DNA of 64,000 bases from Perca fluviatilis. Lineage: Eukaryota; Chordata; Actinopteri; Perciformes; Percidae. How positions within the stretch are numbered: the first letter of the stretch is position 1; the number at the start of each line of letters is the position of its first letter. A model generated the notes under the pieces. That model saw nothing but the letters and a program-made list of their open reading frames with translations. It ran no database searches and was not told the DNA's origin. This document shows, in pieces, positions 41,604 through 54,691 of the stretch. Location of the stretch: assembly GCF_010015445.1 (NCBI RefSeq), contig NC_053119.1, positions 7,412,550 to 7,476,549 on the forward strand. Direction: 5' to 3'. The position numbers and the translations under genes are program-made.

Positions 41604-43503
41604 TAGTTGTTGCTGAATTAACAACCAAAGGGGATCTAAAAACAAATCCTACATCCGCCTATTTACAGTTTTGGGTACATAACACAATTCAGTTTAGGTT
41701 TATTGTCCCCATATTTGCAAACAATAAAACATACACTCATGCATCACTCCTTGTTTTGCATCCTGTTAGAAAGTTTAAAATCTTAAAGGTAAAAGAAGAG
41801 TGATAAATAGTGAATGAATGAATAAATGAATAAATAAAAGAAGATGCTGCATATACAAACCGTAAACTTGGTACTAGACGATCCAGTGTTTTAAGGTTGA
41901 ACTTGCTCATTCGATCCACTGTGTGTATCTGTATTGTCAGTTTTTTTTTTTTGTTTTTTTTTCAGGTGTCTCCACATGGGAATGACGTAAACGTTGACCC
42001 AAGTGTCAGCATCCAATCATTTGAGTAACAGGAGGAAATGTTTGCACGAGTTCTGATGCCGCTGCTTTGTGTGCAGCCACTTGGCTTCCTGTTTGATACA
42101 GAGCGGTTTCTTTTTGCGTTAACTTTATTTATTGGTTCCAATATTGGCCAGTGTGGCTAATAACTCTTATTCCAAAAAGCATGTAAGTGCACAAGAAAGT
42201 TAGCATTTATACAGATTATTTCTACCACAAAAGGTTCTGTGCAGATTGGTCTGAAATTTGATGTCAAATGACGTTTTCTTTGTTTTCGCTTTTTTTTTTC
42301 CCCTGCCGTAACCATTATGCAGCAGCGTTCATGTGCTGTTTGGAAAGCTCGCCATCTTGGGCTTCCGATTCATCTGCTGAACGTCATCACTCTGTTTACA
42401 TTCTCCTGGATTTCAAAGCTAGAAGATGAATGATAAACATTAGAGGCTGCAGCTGTGCAGCTGAAGAATTTCTCAGCCATGATGGCAGTTTGCAGTCAGT
42501 CGAGGCTCATGTAGTTAAATTATCCACCAAAAGGCAATTTGTTTTAGCATTTGGCAGGTCCTCAGGTAAGGCCAAGTATGAAAACCGATTTATACCTGGT
42601 CTGGCTTCGATACCCATTTTCCTGTGATCTAACCACGGGCCTCCTGCTCTCACCTCTGACCGGTCAGAGGACTCCATCTCCATCTGTCGGTGTAACCTGA
42701 GAGCAGCCGGGCCTGCTGCAGTGCTGAGTGTTGCTGGAGTCAGGCAGGCGGGCTCACAGCGGTCAGGGGCAAGTGGTGGTGGTGGTGGGGGGGTGTTCAG
42801 GGTCCACAGCGCGGCCTGACAGACCGGACTTCCTCCTAAACAACAGGGGAGGGGAGGGAGTGGAGGCCTGGGGAGGAGGGCGATACAGGGGCTGGGTGCT
42901 GATGCTGCTTGGACTTACAGTAAAAGAGTAGTAGCACCATTAAAGCTGTATTATAACTATGAATCAATGAATGTGGTTGCTAGTGCTGGGCAATCTATTA
43001 ATATTATATCCATAACGTAAAATCAGACATGATATCGTCTTAGGTTTTCGATATCATAATATTGTAATATGGTTTAAGTTTTGTCTATTCCTGGTTTTAC
43101 ATTTACACACATCCCTGTCGAAGTTCAAATATTGTTGCTTCTTTAACATTAAATTCTTTATAAGTAATACTCCCTGATGTTTTCCCCCCTGTGATTTTCG
43201 TGAATATTTAAATGCTGAAAACTAGTTTTGAGGGACTTTAAAATGCAGCAGTGTCTCCTTGTCACTCCTCATCACAACTTGTGTGTCTTAATTGGAGCAG
43301 TTCAGCTAAAGAGATTTTTCCTTCTTTGTTTGGTCGTCCATTTGAGAAACCTTTCACAAGAATCAAAGCAACAATTAGAAAAAGTTCTCACAAGTTTGCT
43401 TTTTTGAAATCTGCTTTCACAGTGCTTATTTAGTACTGGTACCGGTGACTAAGTGATGAACATGTTTTGAAACATAGTGCTTTTGACAAATAATTGATCC
43501 TGC
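41604..43503. other. Intron with one hAT fragment
   Basis: 42985-43110 is a worn piece of the GGGCGATAT hAT family (GATATCGTCTTAG, TATTCCTGGTTTTAC). Otherwise unique; G-rich at 42770-42900. Confidence 0.4.
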
Positions 43504-43507
43504 TTAA

Positions 43508-44010
43508 AGTGCTCATATTATGCTTTTAGGCTTTTCCCTTTCCTTTATTGTGTTATATATCTTTTTGTGCACGTTTATAGGTTTACAAAGTGAAAAAGCC
43601 CAAAGTCCACCCCAAAGGGACTTACCATCTCCAACAGAAAACACTGTTCACAAACTGCTCCAAACAGCTCTATTGTAGTCCAGCCTTTACTTCAGAGACA
43701 GACTTGGTCACTCTGTAACACACGTTATAATGCTCGCCTAGCTGCTAGCGCGGCACACCCTCATACTCTGCTTCTGACTGGCTAGTAGTCCTTACCTAGC
43801 TACTACGCATGTGCGACTCCCAACAAAGATGGAACAGAAGTGAGATGCCTCACTCTGTAGCTAAAACAGAGAGCTCAACACACAGGGTGAAAAGAGGAGC
43901 TGCAGCAATGTGCAGTACAACAAATTTTTGAAAATTAAACCATGTAAACCTATTCTGATACAACCTCTAAATACAATTATGAACCTGATAATGAGCATAA
44001 TATGAGCACT
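43508..44010. mobile_element. TTAA element, family A, complete, near exon
   Basis: Inverted ends AGTGCTCATATTATGC and GCATAATATGAGCACT, exact complements of each other, with TTAA at 43504-43507 and 44011-44014. 503 bp. Ends 131 bp before the exon at 44142. Confidence 0.93.
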
Positions 44011-44141
44011 TTAAATGAAAACCCTGCAACATTCCAGTTTCATTTTAACATTCATGATCCAAATGGGGTCCAGTGTTTTTGATCCACATATTGAACAAGG
44101 TAAATAATGTTTTTTTTCCCCTCCTCCTCTCTTGTCTCCAG

Positions 44142-44372
44142 GCTCAGAGAAAGGAGGTGTTTCTTCAAGAGCGATACGGTCACTACAGCCTGACTGACCC
44201 CTTCCTGGCACTTCAGAGGGACTTTGAGCGCGGGGTCCCCGGAGGAGACAAGGAGCGGCGGCCCCTGGGCTCTAGCCCCATCTCCATCCTGGAGGCCGTC
44301 ATGGCCCGCTGCAGGAAGATGCAGGAGCGCATGTCAGCCCAGCTGGTCGCCGCCGAGAGCCGCCAGAAGAGG
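44142..44372 (+). CDS. cttnbp2: CTTNBP2 coding exon (N-terminal CortBP2 domain part)
   Basis: Internal coding exon of 231 bp (77 codons, phase 0 at both ends) of cortactin-binding protein 2. A pyrimidine-rich tract ending in CAG precedes it and GTAAGA follows it. The translation opens with [13 protein letters not shown] and includes [31 protein letters not shown] and a closing AAESRQKR. These match the known vertebrate CTTNBP2/CTTNBP2NL N-terminal (CortBP2) region block for block. This segment precedes and enters the coiled coil that in mammals serves oligomerisation and striatin (STRIPAK) binding. The linker after QRDFE ([15 protein letters not shown]) differs from the mammalian one. The exon alone does not separate CTTNBP2 from CTTNBP2NL; the ankyrin exon downstream does. 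A TTAA-type miniature transposon ends 131 bp upstream. Confidence 0.95.
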
Positions 44373-45576
<1,204 letters not shown>

Positions 45577-45580
45577 CTCA

Positions 45581-46041
45581 AAGGTGCCCTGCCACACGTA
45601 TGTCATTACTTTGTGGTGATGTCTGAAGTTCTACCATGGACTCTGTAACATTTTTTGTGGAAAAACTGCCTTGGTTACCTTGTTTCAAGCCATTCTAGCG
45701 TGGTATAGAAAGCCTGCAGGAAGACTCAGCTCAATTTCTGCCAGTTCTCATTAATATTCAACAAGCTAAGCTGTTTGAATCTGATTGGCTAACAACTAGC
45801 AAATGAGAGCCTGGCTATCAGAATCATTTACCCAGCCCAACTGGGCGAACTAATGAATAGTAATGAGCTTAGGCAATATGATGTCAGACTGACCAGCTTT
45901 TGTAATTGGCCTGATTTCTCCGCTTATTTCTTTTCAGTGGCTAGAGCTGACAGAGGAGGTAGCAGTTCATTTTCACATTCACAACATAACATACATATTA
46001 TATATAAAGTAAAAACGGTTTTGTATGGCAGGGCACCTTTT
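45581..46041. mobile_element. TTAA-like element, family G
   Basis: The ends are AAGGTGCCCTGCC and GGCAGGGCACCT, inverted. TTAA follows on the right (46042-46045); the left flank has decayed to CTCA. About 460 bp, non-coding. Confidence 0.65.
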
Positions 46042-46045
46042 TTAA

Positions 46046-46695
46046 GTAAAATGTATTCTAAAGTTAAAAGAAGTTTCCTAGAATACTTGGATAAGGAAGA
46101 AGGATCAAATAATAAGTAAACAACCCCAAAAAGACCAATCCTTCAACACCCACTTTTAGTACTTAAATGCTACGGACACATTTCAGTCGATGCAGTTATC
46201 GGAGGAATGTTGCAGTGTGGACCGTGTTAAGGTGTTTAGATCACAATGATTGGTCTGACAGACACTACATTTCTGGATATGGAAAGTTCTTAACTGCTAC
46301 ACTGGCACGGCAGTTATATCTTGATGAAGCTTGGCTGATGGATGAGGATGAGGTACATCTCAAGGTTTCAGTTGATACATTTCTGTGCGCGATGGAAGCG
46401 AGTTTAGTTTGAAACACAGACACAGTTCAAATGGCTTCACATTAAGGGACAGAAATGCATCTCAGTGACATTTAAAAAATAGGGAAATCAAATGCAGTGT
46501 TAGGCTTGTGTGCAGAAGCTACAACAGACATTAGGTCATACATTATATCTTTTTCTGATTGCCTTTGTACCGGCTGACCTTTACTCAAGCCATGGGATCT
46601 GATTTAATCCCATCCACCAACTGTTTTCCTGTCATAGATTGATTATAGTTCACACTATAACGGTGACACAACATCTCTTCTCTTTTTGATCTCCG
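46046..46695. other. Intron, no feature seen
   Basis: Holds an 81-codon + frame at 46167-46412 with no recognised similarity. Confidence 0.35.
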
Positions 46696-46855
<160 letters not shown>

Positions 46856-48036
46856 GGGAGGTGTCAGAAAGTTAACATTTCTGCTACTTCAACATGCCTG
46901 TGAAAGCGGTGTTTTGAAAAGCTTAATTTCCTTCTGTCAGCGTTTTTGATTTGGAAAGAATCTACAAAGTGGCGTTCTGGGGCGTTGCAAAAAATAATGT
47001 ATTGTGGATTGAAGGCAAAAAAAAAAAAAAAACGGAGAGGAAAAAGGATAATTTAGTTTTACCTGCATCAGTGTGGACATAGCCTGGGTCCTGGGCTGAT
47101 AGGAAACCTGACTCAGATACAGAATAAGTTGTGAAGTTGGAAACCTTCCATGGGAAATAGCAGGAAATACAGGGAATACAATGGAAATCTAGGAATTATT
47201 ATAGGTGGTATTAACCATATCATATACAGATAGAAACTTTTTTTACTGTGTCAAGAGCAGACCTAATTCTAAACCCTTGTAATATAAATGAAAAAAACAA
47301 GTTTGGTAATGAACTTTAATTAGATAAGTTGACTCATTTAACAATATATTGAACAACAAACAAACAAAACACCCAATACCCATTGCCCCCTCCAAAATAA
47401 AAGACTTCTCTCCAAAATGAATTTTCCTCTCAGACCTCCATTTTCTCATGAACTTCCTCAAATGTCAGATGTGTATCCCCCCCCCCCCACCAAATAAGTT
47501 TACTATTTAAAAGTAAAAAATGTTTCCCCCCTCAAATTCCTGAGCTTTACTTCCCTTAGAAGATTTCCAGGAAATTTACAGACTGTTTGTAACATTCTTT
47601 TAACCAAAATGTGCCTTAAGACCTAGTATTACTTTTTATGTGCATCCCCCCCCCCCAAATGGTAAAAAGGTAGCATTTTTATATTGTAAAAATGTTGGGG
47701 TTTTTTTCTCCAAAATTCCTGAGTTTAACTTTCTTTGGAAAATGTCCTAAAATGTACCAACCCCATTCACCTTCACAGATGTTTTTGGTTAAAATGTTTA
47801 GTTCCACTCATTCTCTATAATCACTGTCCACGCTGATCAGAAACCTAGCGATGCAAGATGACACTGAACTTGAGATGTTTGACAATATATATGTGTAAAA
47901 GGAGGGAACCACAAAACAACGGTTCACCCTCTTCAGCACAGAAAGAATCCCCACGTCACCACTGATTGACCAGCTGTACCTAACTTCAACAACAGGGTAG
48001 GAACCTGGCAGGCAGCGGTTCAATGCTAAACACTAC
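46856..48036. other. Intron with a worn tandem duplication
   Basis: Two diverged copies of a segment of about 169 bp, starting at 47471 (GTGTATCCCCC) and 47640 (GTGCATCCCCC), each later with CAAAATTCCTGAGTTTAACTT or a close variant. The rest is unique. Confidence 0.5.
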
Positions 48037-48040
48037 TTGA

Positions 48041-48497
48041 CCCTCCTGTTGTCCTCGGGTCAAATCGGACCCATTTTTAAAAAGTTTCTGTATCAGAAAG
48101 GTGGGTTTCTTTCAACCACATTTTAAAACAAAATCACGTGGATGGTTCCATACGACGCTCTTCACAAGTTAAATAAATAAGTTCACCACTTTCATTGAAT
48201 TTGGGTGATTTACTCAAATTTATAGCATGTAAGAAAAACTGATAATAGAACGTTGAAAAACGTAGGAAAAAAATGCCAAAAGTGACTAACATTGGGAAAA
48301 AGGGGCAAAAATGTCAGGAAAAGTGACAAAAACATGTGAAAAGCAAAAAACAAAACATCAAAAAAGCGCAGAAAAATATTGACCAAAACTTCAAAAAAAG
48401 TGACAAAAAAGACGACCAAGACGTTGGAATTTTTTTTTAACTTTTTGACCCAGAAAAACAAAAAGTTGCATGGTCGACGGGGAAGACAGCACAAGGG
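48041..48497. mobile_element. TTAA element, family E, 457 bp
   Basis: Left CCCTCCTGTTGTCCTCGGGT after TTGA (48037-48040), right GAAGACAGCACAAGGG before TTAA (48498-48501). The ends are inverted relative to each other. The interior is a loose array of AAAAAGTGACAAAAA-like words. Confidence 0.75.
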
Positions 48498-48501
48498 TTA
48501 A

Positions 48502-49491
48502 AGACCCCGTGCTCCGTCTACTCGGAGGGGTCTTCTGGTTGCTGGGTAGAGTGAATTACACCCGGATTCTCTGTGCTATCTTTATCCCCCCCCCCATCCG
48601 TTTCCACTCGTGTCGTTCTCCTGTGAGTAAGCGGCTGAATTATCCATGAGGTCTTAGGCAAGCTGAAGGCAGACAGGCAGTTATACGTAACACTCTCTGA
48701 ATGGGTTCATGGGCATAATGAAGACACCCCCACTCCTTCCTCTCCTCCATGAATTAGTCATGAAGATGAAGGAAGCTCCCCCCTCCCCCCTCCTCCTCAG
48801 ATAACACTCACAACAGTGACGAAGACACTTTTTTTGTTAGATTTTGTGGGTAAACATGCCATAATGTTTTTAGGCTGAATTTGGAAGTAAGCAAGGTCAC
48901 GACCGCCGGTTGCTGAAATTCCTTTTTTTCCTAAAATAGTCCTCAAGCCTCCTCCTCCTTTGCTTCCTTCTTTTTCTCATCCCCAATTCTCCACAGTAGC
49001 TGAATAAGCTGCTTTAGTCTGACGTGATTCTAGCTGATAGCTTTTCAGGTGTAAGATAGACCTTTAATTCTACTTCTATGCTTTTCTTTTTTTTATATTT
49101 CATTAAGCAGTTGGGGGTGGGGGGGGGTGGTCTCAGATACAGGAAGTACCAGTGCTACCTGAAGTGCCTCCAATGTAATCTCCCCAAAAATTAGTTGTCA
49201 TTATTTCTCTCTAGATGATGGAGAAAGAGCCCATGCATATGAGTGACAAGCATGAGCAAAGATTTTACACACTTGATGGTAACTGCACACACACACACTC
49301 AGTAAAGAAGGTCAACCATTTCATTATGCTGCATTTTACCATATCAAACAAAGAAAATTGTCCCACAAGAGGTTTTTCTCGATGCACAGTAGGATTCTGC
49401 AACCAAACATTGCTGTTTTTGCTGGGTCATCCAGTAAAAGAGCCGATCCGGTTTTGCCACAGCGGAGGTTAGAATACCTTGTATCGTTGTG
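48502..49491. other. Intron, no repeat seen
   Basis: Unique sequence; pyrimidine-rich at 48770-48800 and 48950-48990. Includes a C run near 48587. Confidence 0.4.
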
Positions 49492-49495
49492 TTAA

Positions 49496-50007
49496 AGGGG
49501 CGCTATGCAGTTTTGGCCACTGTTTTCTCACTTTTTGCTCGCAGGTTTCTCTATAGAGCTCCCCCTACAGCTTCGGAATAGATATTTGGCAGCTCCTATG
49601 TTTACTTGTGTCCGAGTCCTCCCTCGGTCAGTCTGCCGTTTCCTCTTTCTCTGTTCCTCCGACAATGCTTTCCTAGCTTTCTGCTTCTTTTTGCCGGCTC
49701 AGCCATGACGATAGTGTGGAAAAACTCCATCGCTACCTTGTTAGCCGGTTCCTGAATGCGCGTATGTGTGCAGTGCCGTGAAGCAGTTTGTTACATCGCG
49801 AGACCTGATATCACGCCATACTTCCTGACGCTGAGGCCGCCGGCTCGCCGGCCCAAAGCTGCAAAGGTGGTTTTTCAGCTCACAGGCGCTAGGGGGGAGC
49901 GAGACGACGACCACCGTTCAACTCGAAAAAAGTCATATAACCATTCTAATGACTCCGAAGCTGTTCAGTGAAGGGAAATTAAGCTAAACAAACTACATAG
50001 TTCCCCT
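49496..50007. mobile_element. TTAA element, family D, 512 bp
   Basis: Ends AGGGGCGCTATGCAGTTT and AAACTACATAGTTCCCCT, inverted, with TTAA at 49492-49495 and 50008-50011. GC-rich interior; open frames are incidental. Confidence 0.85.
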
Positions 50008-50011
50008 TTAA

Positions 50012-52009
50012 AGTAACAGTTTACCTTGCAAGTACATAAATTGGTAAAAACCCTGCCTCAAAGAAAATAAACACTTGCTGGTGGACTGTTGTCGGTCTGG
50101 ACATGGCCTATTGTAGAGCCTTGGATTTAAAAAAAAGTCTAAAGCTTGTAAGTTTGCTATTTCTGAACCCTGTCCTGGATTCAAAGGGGGCGGAAGGTCC
50201 CTCTGTCTACAGTTACATCTTAGAGGAAGTTATGTAGCTGCTACTGCTTTTAGACCACTTGTTATTCTTGGCATCTCTCAGCTTGGATGTGTTGAACTGT
50301 ATGTGAGGCAGATGCTGAAAAAGAGGCTTCATGCACTTTCCTGTTTCAAAAAAAGAAATGATTTAGGGGCCCTGGTGACTTCTAGCGAGGTTATGCTTTT
50401 AAAAGCGCTAGTTCGTACAGTACGGTGTGCCGTCCAACCACATCGGAGGTGTTTATAGCTGTTACAAAGAGCCACACTTGACAATTGGGTGAAAAGCCTC
50501 ACACTTACAACCGGTCTCTCCTGGATGGCATTCACAGGGTTGAACTCGTTTTGGACACATCCAAAGTGACAGAAATAGCTTTGTAAAGAATACCAAAGTT
50601 TAAACTCTGCTTACTTTAAATTCTGCATACTTTCCCACCTCCACACACACACCTGACCAGTCACTTCGTCAAGTGGGTGTGAATTCATTTCGGAAAGTTA
50701 CAGAAATTATCGGGCGCAGTCAAAATTCTTCTGTTCAAGCATTACCGGCACCTTCAGAGATTAAGAGGTTGAAAGATTTTCCAGCAGTGCGTTAATGTAC
50801 TCAGTGGTGGTGTATTTTAAACTTGTCTTCGTCCTGTCTAGGTGTTTCACTGCCATCACAGCATCCCTAAATGTGTTCTTGAGATGCATTAGGCTGATTT
50901 ACAACCGCCATAATCCTCACCCAATTAGCAGCTAGTAGTAGCGCCTCCTTTAGAGTAACGACTGGCGCTCCTCCTCAGCATCAGCTGGTGGTGTTATGTG
51001 ATCCCTGATGGTTTGGAACAGGGGAGGTGGGGGAGGACCCCGAAAGAAAGGGAGGGAGTCTCGTTTGGGACAGGGGTGGCGGGGTTGGCGACTCTTTTGT
51101 TTGAGGCTTGTTAGAGAGCTAGGGCTCTGCAATTGGGTGGAGAGCCCCAGTTGAGCCTTGTTACCCTCTGTGAAGCCAGCTCGGAGCTAACAATAGCAGC
51201 GACGCTCCAGATATAGAGGCTTTGACAGGTCATCGAAATTCAACCGTATGCAGAGACACACTCTGAAAAGATAAATTAGACTCCAAGCTACCCCGTTCAT
51301 TAATAGCGTGTGTCTATTTGTGTAAATAGCCGCTTATCTATCTTGCCTGTCTATTTAATCGAGCTATTTTGTCTGGCTCACTTAATTACTCTGGATTGTC
51401 TACGCTCTTCTTCAGAAAATTGTTTCCAGGCTCATTCTTAGTTTTGTGACAAACAATGATTTCAGATTTGGATTGTTGCATCACGGCAGAATGCAAGCGG
51501 TCCATTTTCTATCTAATGCTCAATTACAGATTATATATAGCTTGAATCTGTGTTTCTATCCACAGTTTTCTATGTAATTCAGGTGATGGATGATATTTTC
51601 TGGATGAACGTGATGCCCAGTGTGCCTGGATTGGCAGTAAGACAGGTGGCATGATGTATGGGAAGTATATCTGTGAGAGATATTGCATGTTTGACATTGA
51701 GGCCCATGGAACAAGTACAGCATGTACAGTCTGTGTGGGTATTGGTCTGTGTGTTGGCAGATGATCTGAAAAAGATGTCAGCGGATGATGTCAGTGTGTC
51801 ACATGTACAACACATTCATTTGGTAATTCTGTAACTGGAGACACCTGATGAACTTATTCATGCACTCTTGTATCGGCTCACATGTAAAGCTGAGGCTAGG
51901 GCTGCAGATAACTATTATATTTCTTTAGTCTATAACATAGCAGAAGATGGTGACAAATGATTCAAATTGCAATGAAAAGCAGCAAGATCTACCAAGCCCA
52001 ACTCTGGTA
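50012..52009. other. Intron, mostly unique
   Basis: 51290-51420 has several ATTA/TAAT words (TTCATTAATAGCG, CTTAATTACTC) and looks single-copy, a weak candidate for a conserved non-coding element. 51897-51930 resembles one end of the CTGCAACTAA hAT family. Confidence 0.35.
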
Positions 52010-52123
52010 TTTAAAACTAGAGATGCACCGATAGACCGGCCGTTGACCGGAATTGGCCGGTTTTCACATGCTCAGCCATGACAGTCTCAGTCTGACATAT
52101 GCCGATTTCATGCCGGTCAACGC

Positions 52124-52204
52124 TAGCCTGACGTGGTCATACTCAGATTCTAGTCAGACCTCGAATTTTGTGGGCGGGGCTAAGTTCGGCTGGCATCCAG
52201 GCTA
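52124..52204. mobile_element. 81-bp element nested in the hAT copy
   Basis: TAGCCTGACG at the left and CATCCAGGCTA at the right. GGTCAACGC flanks both sides (52115-52123, 52205-52213). A related fragment lies at 12565-12655. Confidence 0.78.
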
Positions 52205-52406
52205 GGTCAACGCTACAGTTAACTGACGACGTAAGTTGTACGAGTTGCAGTTCTCAAGGACGCACGCACACACGGACGCAACCGTACAGTCTCTTTCCCT
52301 TTCTCTTAACTTTTCCGGCGTGTGTCACGTGTACCCGCTCGCGGTGTGAAGCGCCTGTCCGCGCTATTCTCGCACATGTAGGGAACCTCGTGAATTAACC
52401 TGCAAC

Positions 52407-52589
52407 ATGTCAGCTGTTTGGAAATCCTTCAGCGTGTGTGCAGAAGAGAACAAGTTTGCAACATGCAACACCTGCAAGGAAAAAGTAGGGCGTGGAGGGA
52501 CGACACCAAAAACCAAAATCAAATTAATTTTTTTTGGGATATTGGATGTGAAAAGAAGGAAATGGTTCTTCCATAACATTGCACTTTAG
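52407..52589 (+). pseudogene. hAT transposase N-terminal remnant (BED finger)
   Basis: The frame opens MSAVWKSFSVCAEENKFATC. W-x-x-F followed by CNTCKEK, a C-x2-C pair, then VGRGGTTPKT is the start of a BED-type zinc finger as in hAT/ZBED transposases. The His half of the finger and everything after it are missing; from about residue 37 the frame runs into unrelated AT-rich sequence. A full transposase is some 600 residues, so this is a relic, not a gene. Confidence 0.8.
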
Positions 52590-52882
52590 ATGTGTGTGAA
52601 TTTCCCACACCAGGAGTAATTCATATAGTTCTATTTTATAGTGATCCATTATCTGTTCAAAAAATGTTCTATGTTCTTTGCAAAATGTTCTATTAAAGAA
52701 AAGATAGAAAATAAATATTTGCGGTGCTGTAAAGTGGTTAGAAAAAATGAAACTGGAATCGGCTAAAATCGGTATCGGCTGGTCTAACTCAAAGAAAATC
52801 GGAATCTGCCTAGAAAGTTTTAATCGGTGCATCTCTATTTAAAACCCATGTTATGATCTGTTGGTACCTGTTTTGTGTCTTT

Positions 52883-53213
52883 TAGAGCTGCAAAGAATAA
52901 AAAAAAAAAATCGATTAGTTGTCAACTTTTAAATTAATTGGCAACTTTTTAAATCAATTCAGTTTGAGGGAGAACACCCTGATTGCAGCTTCGTTAATGT
53001 GAATGCTTTCTAGTTTCTTCACTTCTCTGTGACCGTAAACTGAATATCTTTTTAAATTGTGAAGAACAAGATATTTTAGCACGTCATCTTGGGCTTTTGG
53101 AAATTTCACCATTTCCTGACATGTTATACTGTAGACCAAACAACTAATTGATTAATCGAGAAAAGAATCGTCAGATTAATCGACTATGGAAAGAATCTTT
53201 AGTTGCAGCCCTA
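52883..53213. mobile_element. hAT-type miniature element 70 bp before exon
   Basis: The ends are TAGAGCTGCAAAGAAT and AGTTGCAGCCCTA. The perfect 8-bp TSD GTGTCTTT lies at 52875-52882 and 53214-53221. A relative is at 62572-62926. The exon acceptor follows 70 bp later, so the branch point of this intron lies in or just after the duplication. Confidence 0.9.
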
Positions 53214-53283
53214 GTGTCTTTGTGAAAATACTGCCTTGATCTATGCTGCTGTCCCTTTACTTTGTGTGGGTCTTTTCTTCCAG

Positions 53284-54691
53284 CTGGAGATGGAGAAGCT
53301 GCAGCTCCAGAGTCTGGAGCAGGAGCACCGCAAGCTGACGGCACAGCTGAAGGACGAGCGGGAGAAGAACAAGCACATTGTCATGATGTTGGTGCGCGAG
53401 TGCAAGCAGCTCGCCACGCGAGTCGTGGAGGAGTCTCAGCGCTTTGACGAGCTCCAGGCTCGCCTGGACGAGGAGAGCCGCACCGCTGGCCGGCTGCATG
53501 AGGAGCTGAGCGCCGAGCGACAGCGCAGCCAACAGATGGAGGCCAAGATGGAAAAGCAGCTGTCGGAGTTTGACACGGAGCGGGAACAGCTGCGTGCCAG
53601 GCTGGGCCGCGAGGAGATGGAGAGCCAGAGTCTGCGGCAGCAGGTGGAGCAGCTCAGGACTGAACAGGGCGATAGGAAGGATGGTGCCGCTAACGCCCAG
53701 CCTGCTGCTGCTGCTGCTACTGCCGCCGGCACGCCACCCAAACCTAAAGCTGTGATGTCTGTTTCTGTAGCCACAGAGCCCGTCAGCTCTCGAACAGCGT
53801 CTTGCCAAACGGACCTTCCCCCCACTGAGGTGGAGGGTCCCAAGAAGAACCCCCTCACCATACCCGTCAAACCGACCCCTGCCAACTACGTGGGCCTGAG
53901 TCTGCCAAAGACGAGTGGTCGGGGGATCGTCCACAGCAGCTCAGGAGGACTGGTACAGACAGAGAACGGCTCAGAGGGCCAAGCCCCCCACGGTTTACCC
54001 ACTGGAGTCAGCCCCCGTGTCCAGGCAGCCCGCTACAAGTTCCAGGAACAGGACCAAAATGGCACGTCGTCCCAGAGTCCTCCGGCCCGGGATCCGTCCC
54101 CCACCAACCGTGACAACTTTGCCGCCAAGCAGCAAGCACGCCACACGGTCACGCAGGTCCTTTCGCGCTTCACCAGCCCTCCAGCAGGAGGAGGTGGACC
54201 CCTGCGTCCAGGCCTGCCACACTCTGCGTCGGAGGGAGGCCCTTTTCCCGGCCGCCTGTGCCATCCGATCGGCCTCAAGTCGCCCACGGTGGCCAGGATC
54301 GACCGGGGAAACCCTCCCCCTATTCCTCCCAAAAAGCCAGGGCTTTCCCAGACCCCTTCTCCTCCTCATCCACCCATCAAGGGGGTGGGGGACAGCAACC
54401 GCTCTGGGGCTGGGCTGAAACCGGCCACGCCCCAGCTGCCGCCCAAACCTGCCCTGGATCTGGTCCCAGCCCTGACGGCCTCTCAGGTGGGTGCCTGCTC
54501 CCCGGGGCCTGGCCGGGGCCCTCAGCGGCAGCCGGCAGCAGCATGTGCAGAGTGCCCCCCCGTCATCAGCCCTGCCACCACTGTCAGTAGCCCCTCCTCC
54601 ATAAACCCCCCCTCCACCTCCTCTTCCATTAGTGCTTCATCCTCCCGTAGCCCCCGAGCCTCAGCAGGCAGCCCCCTGGCAACAGCATCAG
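53284..54691 (+). CDS. cttnbp2: CTTNBP2 large exon: coiled coil and proline-rich region
   Basis: Internal exon of 1408 bp (469 codons plus one base), acceptor TTCTTCCAG, donor G|GTAAAG. It enters in phase 0 with LEMEKLQLQSLEQEH, which follows directly on QKR of the previous exon, and leaves in phase 1. Exon residues 1 to about 125 form a charged heptad coiled coil, including the family signature EKQLSEFDTEREQLRA. A poly-Ala stretch lies at 141-148 and CQTDL at 174-178. VQAARYKFQ and VTQVLSRFTSP (from 289) are family blocks. PPPIPPKKPGL at 344-354 is the kind of proline motif bound by the cortactin SH3 domain. The end is Pro/Ser-rich. It seems shorter than the mammalian exon between the CQTDL and VQAARYKFQ blocks, and mammals lack the poly-Ala. 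Codon third positions are strongly G/C, unlike the introns. Established role: binds cortactin and controls dendritic spine structure. Confidence 0.97.

Larger units (their letters stand above)
52018..52837 (+). mobile_element. hAT element with transposase remnant, 820 bp
   Basis: Inverted ends TAGAGATGCACCGAT and ATCGGTGCATCTCTA, perfect 8-bp TSD TTTAAAAC (52010-52017, 52838-52845). It keeps the beginning of a BED-finger transposase (52407 onward), then internal deletion. A smaller element is nested at 52124-52204. Confidence 0.92.

Noticed and set aside
49505..49971. Two consecutive frames resembling a small gene
   Set aside because: Both lie wholly within the TTAA element at 49496-50007.
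53257..53934. 225-codon antisense frame across the large exon, and other frames there
   Set aside because: It is the complement of a GC-rich real exon. The + strand frame matches CTTNBP2 and the antisense translation resembles nothing.
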